A DNA stretch of 47,605 bases, taken from positions 1 to 47,605 of the forward strand of contig JAJYSP010000024.1 in assembly GCA_021793515.1 (NCBI GenBank), given 5' to 3'. Origin of the DNA: Actinomycetes bacterium. Its GTDB lineage: Bacteria; Actinomycetota; Acidimicrobiia; Acidimicrobiales; RAAP-2. How positions within the stretch are numbered: position 1 is the stretch's first letter; the number at the start of each line of letters is the position of its first letter. Positions 16,630 to 24,714 of this stretch are shown here, in pieces. The notes under the pieces were generated by a model. That model ran no database searches, was not told the DNA's origin, and saw only the letters and a list, made by a program, of their open reading frames with translations. Made by a program: the position numbers and the translations under genes.

Positions 16630-17307
16630 TCACTCAACCGGTTGGCTCTTGGCGGCTCCATCGGCGGCGTTCTTGTCGTCTTGAATAGACAAGACGGGAT
16701 TCGAGAGCCCGAAGTGGGCGGCCGTCGAGAACGTGACGGCGAGGACCACCGTCGGCTTGCCCGGAGCTGACAGGCTGTAGCGGAAGTCAATCGACCTGAA
16801 CGTCGGCGTCGCAGTGGTGGACGAACCGTGCCCCGGTGGCGACGACGCCGGTGGCGTCGCCGTGCTGACGCCCGTCGATCCGGCCGCACCCGTTGACCCG
16901 CTAGGACTCGTCGTCCCGACAGAGACCGCCGTACTCTGCAGCCCCAACTGGGCAACGGATCCGCCCGTGAATATGTACTCACCGGTCGTAGCGGGACCCT
17001 TCAGGGCCACGACGGACTGGAGTTCCCTGACCGTGCACGTCGCGACCGTGGCGCACGGCTGAAGTGACGCCGAAACCGTCACCAGTTTGCTCGCCGATCC
17101 GTCACAGGACACGAAGAAATTGCCGACGGCCCGTGGCTGCTTGCCACAGACCACCGTGATCGCGCCACCGGTTGACGCCCCCGCCGGCGACTTAGAGAGG
17201 GGCACGAAAACGCCCGCTCCTAGGATGATGATCGTGGCGATCGTGGGACCGATCCCGCGCAAGACCGCACGCTTCGTGGAACAGAGCGTTGTGAGCGAGT
17301 GCATCAT
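16630..17307 (-). CDS. Secreted or membrane-anchored protein of unknown function, Ser/Thr/Pro-rich middle
   Basis: About 225 residues. An N-terminal hydrophobic segment (roughly residues 18-36) follows basic residues and fits a signal peptide or anchor. Two Cys pairs (one near VVCG/VSCDG, one near QPCATVATCTV) suggest disulfides in the exported part. A Gly/Ser/Thr/Pro-rich linker (about 130-170) precedes a beta-rich C-terminus. Only weakly similar to anything familiar. ATG 17307 is preceded by a run of eight G that includes the ribosome binding site; ATG 17304 is adjacent. It is monocistronic, convergent with tRNA-Ser. Confidence 0.65.
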   Translation of the reverse strand: MMHSLTTLCSTKRAVLRGIGPTIATIIILGAGVFVPLSKSPAGASTGGAITVVCGKQPRAVGNFFVSCDGSASKLVTVSASLQPCATVATCTVRELQSVVALKGPATTGEYIFTGGSVAQLGLQSTAVSVGTTSPSGSTGAAGSTGVSTATPPASSPPGHGSSTTATPTFRSIDFRYSLSAPGKPTVVLAVTFSTAAHFGLSNPVLSIQDDKNAADGAAKSQPVE

Positions 17308-17308
17308 G

Positions 17309-17316
17309 CCCCCCCC
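17309..17316 (-). promoter_or_regulatory. G8 run forming the ribosome binding site of the secreted protein
   Basis: The minus strand reads AAA-GGGGGGGG-C-ATG. The purine run is the only Shine-Dalgarno candidate, so a change in its length would shift spacing and translation rate. Confidence 0.5.
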
Positions 17317-17560
17317 TTTGAACCTATCGACCGAAGAGTACATCACCGTTTGCAACACGTCAGTGGTTTCACGGGGTTACCGCGACGCCGGGCGCGTCAG
17401 CGGTGCGGTGCCCTGCGCTCACGCACGGTTCCACCTGATCGCGAGCGTGGCTCATCTCGTGGCGCGTCAACCCCGTGTGGCCAGGTTCGACCCGCGAGTT
17501 GCGCCGCGACTCGTCGAGCCGGTGATGCTCGACCGCGACGCCGCGCCGGCCAGCCTGGCT

Positions 17561-18481
17561 TCAGTCGTTGGGCTGCACCCGGGCGCGCAGCGATTCCATC
17601 CAGTCGCGCGCCGCGCGACGGGCGTCGTCGATCTCGGCACGCTTGTTCGACGCGGCCTCCCCGGTCACCGGGTAGGAGCCGAGGAACTTCACGCGCGCCA
17701 GGTGGACCTGGAGGTCGACCAGGCAGTCGGCGACGATGTCGTCGTCGACGTGACCCTCGAACTCGATCACGAAGCAGTAGTCACCGAGGCCGAGCTTGGT
17801 CGGTCGGCTCTCGAGCTTCGTGAGGTTGATGTCTCGCGCGGCGAAGCGCCCGAGGATCCCGTAGAGCGATCCTGGCCGGTCGTTGTCCTGGAAACACACG
17901 ATCGTCGTACGGTCGTGCCCGGTGGGCGCGGCGATCGCGTCGCGGCCCACAACGACGAAGCGCGTCGCGTTGCCCGGGTGGTCCTCAATGTCCGGAGCGA
18001 GCGATTCGAGACCGAACAGCTCACCGGCCATCGCCGAGCCAACAGCGGCCCACGGCTCGTCGGACTGCGAGACGAGCCGCGCCGCCTCCGAGGTCGACGT
18101 GGACTGGACGACGGCGGCGCGCGGCATACCCGCGAGGAAGCCACGAACCTGGGCGAGCGCGTGGACGTAGCTGTACACCGTAGTGACCGACGCGAGCGAG
18201 ACGCCCGGTCGCGCCAGCAGGTGCAGGTGGATGGGACGCACGACCTCGCGCTCGATGTAGAGGTCGTAGTCAAAGACCAGTCCGTCGATCGTCGCCGAGA
18301 CGGTGCCCTCGATCCCGTTCTCGATGGGCACGAGGGCCCGGTCGAGGCGACCACCCGCGACGTCGGCGAGCAGGTCGCCGATCGTCGTGACCGCGACCGC
18401 CCGACCGCTGTCGAGCGTGGTGACGGCCTCGTGCGAGAACGATCCCTCCGGGCCGAGGAAGCCGATCGTCGTGGTGTTCAT
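17561..18481 (-). CDS. pheA: Prephenate dehydratase
   Basis: A 306-residue monofunctional prephenate dehydratase that converts prephenate to phenylpyruvate in phenylalanine synthesis. The catalytic domain starts with TIGFLGPEGSFSHEA and contains the periplasmic-binding-like second lobe (STSEAARLVS, then VVGRDAIAAP). A C-terminal ACT domain (about 205-290) has the LESRP motif that binds phenylalanine for feedback inhibition. There is no chorismate mutase domain. ATG 18481 was chosen since the protein begins at the conserved strand and a TAGCAT box lies 5 nt upstream. It is divergent from the PLP decarboxylase. Confidence 0.93.
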   Translation of the reverse strand: MNTTTIGFLGPEGSFSHEAVTTLDSGRAVAVTTIGDLLADVAGGRLDRALVPIENGIEGTVSATIDGLVFDYDLYIEREVVRPIHLHLLARPGVSLASVTTVYSYVHALAQVRGFLAGMPRAAVVQSTSTSEAARLVSQSDEPWAAVGSAMAGELFGLESLAPDIEDHPGNATRFVVVGRDAIAAPTGHDRTTIVCFQDNDRPGSLYGILGRFAARDINLTKLESRPTKLGLGDYCFVIEFEGHVDDDIVADCLVDLQVHLARVKFLGSYPVTGEAASNKRAEIDDARRAARDWMESLRARVQPND

Positions 18482-18537
18482 GCCATATGCTACCGACCGG
18501 TTCGACCGGCCCACCTCGACGGGTCGGCCCGGGTGTC

Positions 18538-18543
18538 TACGAT
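18538..18543 (+). promoter_or_regulatory. -10 box (TACGAT) upstream of the PLP decarboxylase
   Basis: TACGAT would give a leader of about 25 nt that includes the GAAAGG ribosome binding site 9 nt before ATG 18575. Confidence 0.4.
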
Positions 18544-18574
18544 GGCAAGGGCCTCATTCGAAAGGTAACGAGTT

Positions 18575-19945
18575 ATGGGACATCCGATGTTTGAATACGA
18601 CGCTGAGGCGACCAACGCCATCTTGGACTACTGCCGGGACCGGCTCGCCATGGATCCCGTGCCGCTCGACTTCGGCGGACTCGCCCCCCTGCCCCTCGAC
18701 GAGCTCGCCACGATGATCACCGCCGAGGGTCGCGCGCCCCTCGAGGTGCTCGACTTCTTCAAGCGGACCCTCGCCCCGGCCGTCGTCTCCAGCGACGTGC
18801 CCACCTACCTCGCCTTCATCCCCAACGCGCCGACCAAGAACTCGCTGCTCTTTGACATGGTGGTCGCTTGTTCGGGGCTGAACGGCACGAGCTGGCTCGA
18901 GTCGGCCGGGGTCGTCGTCGCCGAGAACCAGGCACTTGCGTACCTGGCCAGTCGCGCGGGCATGCCCGAGGGGTCCGGCGGCGCCTTCGTCTCGGGCGGC
19001 TCGATGGGCAACCTCGCGGGTCTCACCGTCGGACGTGACGTCGGCCGGACGCTTCACCCCGAGCTCGACCCGCGCACGGTGCGCTACGCCATCTCGGCCG
19101 ACGCCCACTCGAGTGTCGGCAAGGCGCTGCACGTGATCGGCGTGGACGCGCTGCTCGTGAAGACCGACGACCACCGCTTTACCAGGGAGGCGCTGATCGA
19201 GGCGCTCGCGGCCGACCCGCACCCCGAGACCGTGATCGGCGTCGTGGCGACGTCGGGGACGACGAACGCCGGCATCGTCGACGACCTCGAGGGACTTGGC
19301 ACCTACGCGCGTGAGCACAACCTCTGGTTCCACGTGGACGGCGCCTACGGCGGTGCGGCCATGATGTCGGCCACCGACGGCCACCTCTTTTCGGGACTAC
19401 GCCACGCCGACAGCTTCGTCGTGGACCCCCACAAGTGGCTCTTCGCGCCGCTCGACTGCGCGGCCCTGATCTACCGCAACCCCACGGTCGCGCGCAAGGT
19501 GCTCGCCCAGCAGGCGAGCTACCTCGACATCTTGCACAACACCGACGATGAGCACTACGAGTGGAACCCCTCGGACTTCGCAATCCACCTCTCGCGTCGC
19601 GCGCGCGGTCTGCCGTTCTGGTACTCGCTGGTCACCTACGGCACGGCCGCCTTCGAGTCCGCGATCCAGGCGTCGATCGACCTCGCGCGACGCGCCGAGA
19701 CGATCATCGGCGAGTACGACCACGTCGAGATGGTCCGCCCGAGCAGCCTGTCGATCGTGATGTTCCGTCGGCCCGGGTGGAGCGACGAGCGCTACAACGA
19801 GTGGAGCCTGCAGTTGCTGCGCGACCAGATCGCCTTCGTCACCCCAACCAAGTGGGAGGGTGAGACGATCGCGCGCTTCGCGTTCCTCCACCCCGACACC
19901 GACGAGGCCCTGGTGCGCCGGGTCCTCGAGACGATGCTCGACTAA
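18575..19945 (+). CDS. Pyridoxal-phosphate-dependent group II amino acid decarboxylase
   Basis: This 456-residue enzyme belongs to the group II PLP decarboxylases (aromatic-L-amino-acid, histidine and glutamate decarboxylase-like). Landmarks are H178 (DAHSS, stacks on the cofactor), D255 (HVDGAYGG, pairs with the pyridine nitrogen) and K287 (VDPHKWLF, the Schiff-base lysine). The N-terminal PTYLAFIPNAP resembles the aromatic-decarboxylase subgroup, so Tyr, Trp or Phe is the likeliest substrate. Its position next to pheA fits an aromatic substrate, while the convergent agmatinase-like gene leaves room for another amine. The last 4 nt overlap that gene. Confidence 0.88.
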   Translation: MGHPMFEYDAEATNAILDYCRDRLAMDPVPLDFGGLAPLPLDELATMITAEGRAPLEVLDFFKRTLAPAVVSSDVPTYLAFIPNAPTKNSLLFDMVVACSGLNGTSWLESAGVVVAENQALAYLASRAGMPEGSGGAFVSGGSMGNLAGLTVGRDVGRTLHPELDPRTVRYAISADAHSSVGKALHVIGVDALLVKTDDHRFTREALIEALAADPHPETVIGVVATSGTTNAGIVDDLEGLGTYAREHNLWFHVDGAYGGAAMMSATDGHLFSGLRHADSFVVDPHKWLFAPLDCAALIYRNPTVARKVLAQQASYLDILHNTDDEHYEWNPSDFAIHLSRRARGLPFWYSLVTYGTAAFESAIQASIDLARRAETIIGEYDHVEMVRPSSLSIVMFRRPGWSDERYNEWSLQLLRDQIAFVTPTKWEGETIARFAFLHPDTDEALVRRVLETMLD

Positions 19946-20952
19946 CGGTCCTTTAACAGGGGGTCGCTCGGATCGCGCACGGTTGCGCCGCGGCGCTGGG
20001 CCGCGGCCCAGGCGACGCCCCCGAGCGCTTCGAGCACGACGCGGTTGCCGAGGTACGCGGTGATCTCCGCGTGATCGTAGGGCGGCGAGACCTCGACGAC
20101 GTCGAGCCCGCCGAGGGGTCCCTCCATGGCGATACGACGCACGGCGTCGAGCAGCTGTCGGCTCGACAGCCCGCCCGGCTCGGGTGTGCCGGTGCCCGGC
20201 GCCGAGCCGGGGTCCACGACGTCGACGTCCACGGACAAGAAGATCGCGTCGCAGTCGGTGCGCGCCAGTTCGAGGGCCTCGTCGAGCACGGCGTCTAGGC
20301 CGCGGGCCACGATCTCGCCCATCTCGAAGCTGCGCATCTGCTGCTCGGCCATCCAGTCCAGCGTCTCGGGCTCGGGCCAGTACCCGCGCAGCCCGATCTG
20401 GATGAACCGGTCGCCGCGGCAGGCGCCGGACTCGATCAGTCGACGCATCGGGGTGCCGTGGCCGTAGAGCGAGCCCATCTGGGTGTCACCGGTGTCGGCG
20501 TGCGCGTCGAAGTGGATGACCGAGACCCGACCCCAGCCAACGTGGCGGGCGAGCGCGGTCACGTCGGGCAGCGCGATGGTGTGGTCACCGCCGAGCACCA
20601 CCGGTAGCACGCCCGCGGCCGCGACCGCGGCGACCCGGTCCTCGAGTCGCTGCAACGACGTCTCGGTGTCCCCCGAGGGCATCTCGACGTCGCCGAGGTC
20701 CACCACTCGCAGTTCGACGAGCGGGTCGACGCCGAGCGCGAGGCTCGGTCGCGATCCGTCGTGGGGCAGGTAGTCGGTGATGCGGATCGCCTGGGGACCG
20801 AAGCGACAGCCCGATCGGTGCGAAGTTCCCCCGTCGAAGGGGGCGCCGATGATCGCGGCGTGGGCGTCGCCCCACGTCGAGCGGTCGTCGGGGTCGGCGG
20901 CCGGCACCCCGAGGAAGGTGGCGTCTGGTCCGTAGAGATTTCCGATGCGCAT
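19942..20952 (-). CDS. speB: Agmatinase/ureohydrolase-family enzyme
   Basis: A 336-residue ureohydrolase of the arginase/agmatinase family. The binuclear manganese ligands are in the expected motifs: GGDHT, DAHADTG and SVDVDVVDP. The stretch YGHGTPMRRLIESG fits agmatinase, guanidinobutyrase and guanidinopropionase rather than arginase. The reaction would release urea from a guanidino compound, making putrescine if agmatine is the substrate. It lies 8 nt after an alpha/beta hydrolase gene and probably ends the operon. The gene symbol is the family name; substrate specificity is not proven. Confidence 0.88.
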   Translation of the reverse strand: MRIGNLYGPDATFLGVPAADPDDRSTWGDAHAAIIGAPFDGGTSHRSGCRFGPQAIRITDYLPHDGSRPSLALGVDPLVELRVVDLGDVEMPSGDTETSLQRLEDRVAAVAAAGVLPVVLGGDHTIALPDVTALARHVGWGRVSVIHFDAHADTGDTQMGSLYGHGTPMRRLIESGACRGDRFIQIGLRGYWPEPETLDWMAEQQMRSFEMGEIVARGLDAVLDEALELARTDCDAIFLSVDVDVVDPGSAPGTGTPEPGGLSSRQLLDAVRRIAMEGPLGGLDVVEVSPPYDHAEITAYLGNRVVLEALGGVAWAAAQRRGATVRDPSDPLLKDR

Positions 20953-20960
20953 GGCGGTCC

Positions 20961-21881
20961 TTACTGGTAGGGGTCGGCCCCGGCGTACGCGGGGTCACTG
21001 AGTGCGGTCGCGAGGTCGCGACCGTGCGCGAGCACGAGCGAGACGTGTCCGTCGTCGGCGAAGTAAGAGGTGGTCGCGCCGGGGATGGCGCCACCCAGCC
21101 AGCGACCGTGGGTCGGCGGGACCATCAGGTCGTGTTCGCCGTACCAGATCGCGACGGGCACCGAGATCGCCGCCAGGTCAAAGCCCCACGGCTCGAGCAT
21201 CGCGCGGTCGTCGTCGTAGAAGCCGCGCCACCCCGTGGTAAAGGCCTCGCGCATCGAAGCGGCCATGAGCGTGCGCACGTCCTCACCGTCGAGCGCCGCG
21301 CGGTCGACCGGCGACAACAACCCGCCGAAGAGGGGGATCACGCTCGCCGGCGTCGCCGCCGCGAAGGCCGCCGCGGTCTCGGCCATGAAGGCCTCGTAGG
21401 CCGGTCCGGCCTCGCGGGCGAGGGCGAACTCCTCGAGGTTCTCTGGTCCCATCCCCTCGGTCCAGTCGAAGCCGGCGTCCACCGGCGCCACACCGGCGAG
21501 CGACCACGCCGCAAGACAGCGCGGGGCGCCGAGCGCCGCGCAGGCGAGCGCGTGCGGTCCCCCACCGGACCAGCCGACGGCGAGGTAGCGGTCTCGCCCG
21601 AGGGCGTCGAGGGCAACGTGGACGTCCTCGACGACCGAGCCCACTACCCGACCCGCTCGGCGCGTGGACGCGCCGTACCCGGGGCGACTGACACCGACAA
21701 CGAACAGGTTGAACGCTTCGGCCACGTCGGAAAAGAACCGCACCAGCGACGCCGTGCCCGGCGTGCCGTGGTGCAAGACGACCGTTCGACCCGTGACCGG
21801 CCCGATCGAGGCGACACCAAGCCGTCGACCGTCGGGTCCATCGATCACCCGTTCGATGAAGCCGTCATGGTGGTTGGACAT
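20961..21881 (-). CDS. Alpha/beta hydrolase
   Basis: A 306-residue alpha/beta-hydrolase with the whole triad: nucleophile elbow GWSGGG (Ser), acid in YGEHDLMVP (Asp) and histidine in DDGHVS. The oxyanion-hole motif HHGTPG is near the N-terminus. The cap region (about 130-215) is helical. Epoxide hydrolase, esterase or proline iminopeptidase-like activities are all possible. ATG 21881 is preferred because a TAAGGT box ends 10 nt before it; GTG 21893 in the same frame is the longer alternative. It is followed closely by the agmatinase-family gene. Confidence 0.85.
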   Translation of the reverse strand: MSNHHDGFIERVIDGPDGRRLGVASIGPVTGRTVVLHHGTPGTASLVRFFSDVAEAFNLFVVGVSRPGYGASTRRAGRVVGSVVEDVHVALDALGRDRYLAVGWSGGGPHALACAALGAPRCLAAWSLAGVAPVDAGFDWTEGMGPENLEEFALAREAGPAYEAFMAETAAAFAAATPASVIPLFGGLLSPVDRAALDGEDVRTLMAASMREAFTTGWRGFYDDDRAMLEPWGFDLAAISVPVAIWYGEHDLMVPPTHGRWLGGAIPGATTSYFADDGHVSLVLAHGRDLATALSDPAYAGADPYQ

Positions 21882-21926
21882 AGCGAGACTCACCTTACGT
21901 CGTTGCGGAGCCCAAACCGAGTCCGG

Positions 21927-22943
21927 TCAGTGCTGCACGCTCAAGACGGTCCCCGTGTTCAGCAGCTCGACCCAGGTCTGGCCGGGGGTGAGCGCCAGCG
22001 GCTGACCCGACGCGCTCTTGTAGACGATCGGGTCGCTCAGGGACGGACCCCGCGACCACGTGCCCTGGACCTCCTTGCCCGCACTGAACAGCGTGACGGG
22101 ACCCGAACCGAGCAGGTTCGCGTACGAGGTGAACGTCCCGACACCGTTGACGTAGTCGACCCACATCACGAGCACGTTGACTGGCGAAACGCGAACCCCG
22201 GTCCCGGTGATCACCGGCTGACCGAAGAGGGTGCGGTCCCACGAGGCGGTTTTCGCGTCCCAGCTCCACGTCACGGCGTAGATGCTCGGGAACGGCACGG
22301 TGACCGACGCGACCGCGGGCCCGTGGACGCTGGTGGATGGCGCGCGGTAGGTGAAGAGAGGCCGCGGCGGCACGGGCGTGCCCTTGAAGGTGAACAGCGA
22401 TGGCCCGACGGCGTAGAGGTTGTGCGGGGCGAGCCGGTTGGGGTCACGGAACATCGCGGCGCCGGCGTTGGACTCCTGGACGAGCGTGACGGGCGCCTTC
22501 GCGATCGCCGCGAGCGCGTAGGGCGCGCCACCGGAGAAGGCGAAGATCCCACCGAGCGGGAAGGCGATCTGCTCATCGGTCGGGCGCACCGAACGGACCG
22601 GGCCGATCTTGGCGGGCGCGTGGGAGTTGAAGACCGCGGCGAGTCGTGTGATGCCACCGTTCACGATCTCCTCGTAGACCACGTCGGCCTGGTCGAGGCC
22701 CCACTGGGGCATCGCCTCGGGGGTGTTCTCGATCTTGACGATCAGGGCCGGCCGGTGGGCCGCCTGTCCCGAGGGGTCGGCGAGACCAGTCAGGGGCGCG
22801 ATGTCGGGCGGGGCCGTGGTCGTCGTCACGGGCGCCGAGGTCGGCGGTGTCGACCCGCCGCCGGTGGCCGAATGGTGCCGGTAGGCGAGCACGGTCACGG
22901 CGAGCACGGCGATGACGACGAGCGCGATAAGGGAGCGGCGCAC
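21927..22943 (-). CDS. DUF3048 (YerB-like) exported protein
   Basis: The 338-residue product has an N-terminal membrane anchor or signal segment (about residues 4-22), a Thr/Pro-rich spacer, then the DUF3048 domain: PLTGL, RPALIVKIENTPEAMPQWGL, ADVVYEEIVNGGITRLAAVF and GPVRSVRPTDEQI are family hallmarks. A C-terminal beta-domain follows. The family is widespread in Gram-positives, located outside the membrane, with no assigned reaction. GTG 22943 lies 2 nt past the stop of the upstream GNAT gene, so the pair is an operon. Confidence 0.88.
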   Translation of the reverse strand: MRRSLIALVVIAVLAVTVLAYRHHSATGGGSTPPTSAPVTTTTAPPDIAPLTGLADPSGQAAHRPALIVKIENTPEAMPQWGLDQADVVYEEIVNGGITRLAAVFNSHAPAKIGPVRSVRPTDEQIAFPLGGIFAFSGGAPYALAAIAKAPVTLVQESNAGAAMFRDPNRLAPHNLYAVGPSLFTFKGTPVPPRPLFTYRAPSTSVHGPAVASVTVPFPSIYAVTWSWDAKTASWDRTLFGQPVITGTGVRVSPVNVLVMWVDYVNGVGTFTSYANLLGSGPVTLFSAGKEVQGTWSRGPSLSDPIVYKSASGQPLALTPGQTWVELLNTGTVLSVQH

Positions 22944-22945
22944 GG

Positions 22946-23428
22946 CTAGGACAGGTCCGCGTCGTCGAGCAGACTCTTGTAGATCACCGTGTGCGGTAGT
23001 TGGGTCTCGGGACTCAGGTGTTCCGAGCCCGGGACCGTGCGCCACCCGGTCGCGCGGTAGAAGCCGAGCGCCGTGTCACGGCCGTTGGCCCAGATCTCCT
23101 CGACGCCTCGTTCGCGCAGGATCGCCTCGGCCGCCTCGGCGACGCGCGCGCCGTAGCCGCGACCCTGGACGTCGAAGTCGGTCGCCATGTAGCGCAGCTG
23201 GTAGGTCACGCGCTCGGGGTGCACCGGCGAGGTCGACGGGTAGTACGACGACGTCACGACGAGCCGCTCGCCGAGCAGACCCGCTACGTGCAGGGCCGTC
23301 TCGTCATCGTCACGGGGGTCGACCACGGAGATGGCCGGGTCGTCACCGCGGAGCACGCGACGACGCACCGCGTGCAAGGCGGTCGGGCTCACACGCTCGA
23401 CACGGAACTGGGGGGCTTCAGGACTCAA
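22946..23428 (-). CDS. GNAT-family N-acetyltransferase (first of two)
   Basis: A 160-residue GNAT protein. Motif A, the acetyl-CoA loop, is VQGRGYGARVAEA, preceded by the core strand LRYMATDFDV. The C-terminal ALGFYRATGW motif is typical of the superfamily. The substrate is unknown. It overlaps the upstream GNAT gene by 11 nt and is followed within 2 nt by the DUF3048 gene. Confidence 0.85.
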   Translation of the reverse strand: MSPEAPQFRVERVSPTALHAVRRRVLRGDDPAISVVDPRDDDETALHVAGLLGERLVVTSSYYPSTSPVHPERVTYQLRYMATDFDVQGRGYGARVAEAAEAILRERGVEEIWANGRDTALGFYRATGWRTVPGSEHLSPETQLPHTVIYKSLLDDADLS

Positions 23429-23912
23429 GATGTTTCACCATGGTGATCAGCTGCAGGGAGGGGTCTCGGTCCATGGTAATCAACTCACCCGTGGCGACGA
23501 AGCCGATCTTCTCGTAGAAGCGCCGCGCGCGCACCACCGTCGAGGTGACGTGTAGGTAGAGGGCGTCACCACCCTGGGCGCGCGCCCAGGCGGCCACGGC
23601 GTCCACCAACGCGCCGGCCAGACCGGTGCCGCGCGCGACAGGCTTCACGAACATCCCGTAGAGCCAGTGCGTGGCCGGGTAGCGCTGGTTCCACCCGCCC
23701 GAAGCGATACCGGCCGGTTCGCCGTCGTGGTAACCGAGGTAGAAGTTCCAGTCGGTGGCCATCGCGACCCAACGATCGTCCGGCCACGTGCTCGCGTCAT
23801 CGAAGGTCGCGCCGAACGCGTCGGGCGTGTCACGCAGCGCCTCGAGACGCAGCGCCCGCAAGAGCGCGGCGTCGCGCGCCGCACACCGTCGCACGAGCAA
23901 CGCCTCAGGCAT
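23418..23912 (-). CDS. GNAT-family N-acetyltransferase (second of two, next to paiB)
   Basis: A 164-residue GNAT protein. The CoA-binding region reads MFVKPVARGTGLAGALVDAV, and the ARRFYEKIGFVATGE ending is canonical. In Bacillus a GNAT (PaiA, polyamine acetyltransferase) is encoded beside PaiB; here the start codon sits inside the last codons of the paiB-like gene (8-nt overlap), the same pairing. Polyamine acetylation is therefore a fair guess. ATG 23912 is chosen over the upstream GTG/ATG options because it gives the normal family N-terminus. Confidence 0.85.
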   Translation of the reverse strand: MPEALLVRRCAARDAALLRALRLEALRDTPDAFGATFDDASTWPDDRWVAMATDWNFYLGYHDGEPAGIASGGWNQRYPATHWLYGMFVKPVARGTGLAGALVDAVAAWARAQGGDALYLHVTSTVVRARRFYEKIGFVATGELITMDRDPSLQLITMVKHLES

Positions 23913-24516
23913 CGCCCATCCACCGCGCGACCTCACGTTCGGCGAGGGTCCCTTCGGCCAACGCGCGACGAACCTCGTCGTGATCGACCTCGGGTCGATT
24001 CTGGGAGAGCTTCGACTTGCCTTCGATCGAGGTCACCGCCATCGAGATCCCCACGATTGCGCGCACCTGGCGGTCGATGAACTCGTCGGGAGCATCACTC
24101 ACGCGCCACGGCGTCTCGGCCGACGACTCGAAGTGCTCCGTCTGGCCCTCGGCCTGCGATCGAGTCCAGGTGGGGTCATCGTGCACGTGCACCGTGCCGC
24201 GGATCTCGGCGGCGACGTAGTTCCACGTCGGCACGACACCCGGCGACGTCAAGCGACTCGGGTAGTGGCGCGGCGAGACATACGTACTCGCGGCGAGTAC
24301 GAGGAGCAGGACCTCGGCGCCATCCGCGTCTCGCCACCAGTCATTCGCTCGCGCGACGTGCGTGGAGATGGTGCGGCGCCCCTCGTCGACCACGATGGGT
24401 GCGAACACGCTGAGCAGCCCCGCCGTGCTCGGGCGCACGTAGAACCCCGCGCCCGCCTCATTGACCATCGACCACGCATCGTCGTCGTCGAGTTTGAAAC
24501 TGGGCAAGGTGTACAT
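23905..24516 (-). CDS. paiB: FMN-binding PaiB-family protein
   Basis: A 203-residue PaiB-type protein, a split-barrel flavin-binding family annotated as negative transcriptional regulators. Hallmarks are the N-terminal MYTLPSFKLDDDDAW, HVARANDWW, SPRHYPS, VPTWNYVAAEIRG and the C-terminal IEGKSKLSQNRP. In Bacillus PaiB works with PaiA in polyamine and sporulation control. ATG 24516 has AGAGG 8-9 nt upstream. The leader of about 60 nt contains a 6-bp hairpin (24548-24564). It is first in a run of six minus-strand genes ending with the agmatinase. Confidence 0.9.
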   Translation of the reverse strand: MYTLPSFKLDDDDAWSMVNEAGAGFYVRPSTAGLLSVFAPIVVDEGRRTISTHVARANDWWRDADGAEVLLLVLAASTYVSPRHYPSRLTSPGVVPTWNYVAAEIRGTVHVHDDPTWTRSQAEGQTEHFESSAETPWRVSDAPDEFIDRQVRAIVGISMAVTSIEGKSKLSQNRPEVDHDEVRRALAEGTLAEREVARWMGDA

Positions 24517-24714
24517 GTCACCGTCCTCTCTTCGCGTCGATCCGCTGCACCCGAGCCGCGGGTGCGTCAGACCTGAAACAACGTAACGCCTTCGACAAAC
24601 CGTGTGGGCGAAGGGGTGGCAAACGACGCGAGCGACCGCGCTCATCGAGGTCGTCGGCCTGCGTCGACGACGAAGTTCCTCGCGCCACGTGGACGTCGCG
24701 GCGACGCTGCGGAG

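Noticed and set aside
21024-22949. 641-codon plus-strand open frame
   Set aside because: It is antisense to the alpha/beta hydrolase and DUF3048 genes, is extremely Arg/Gly/Asp/Glu-rich with no domain, and reflects the high GC of the opposite strand.
24517-24714. Extra gene between GntR and paiB
   Set aside because: Both strands were checked; the open frames are Arg-rich with no start signal. Only a possible -10 (TACGTT near 24580-24585) and a short leader hairpin are seen.
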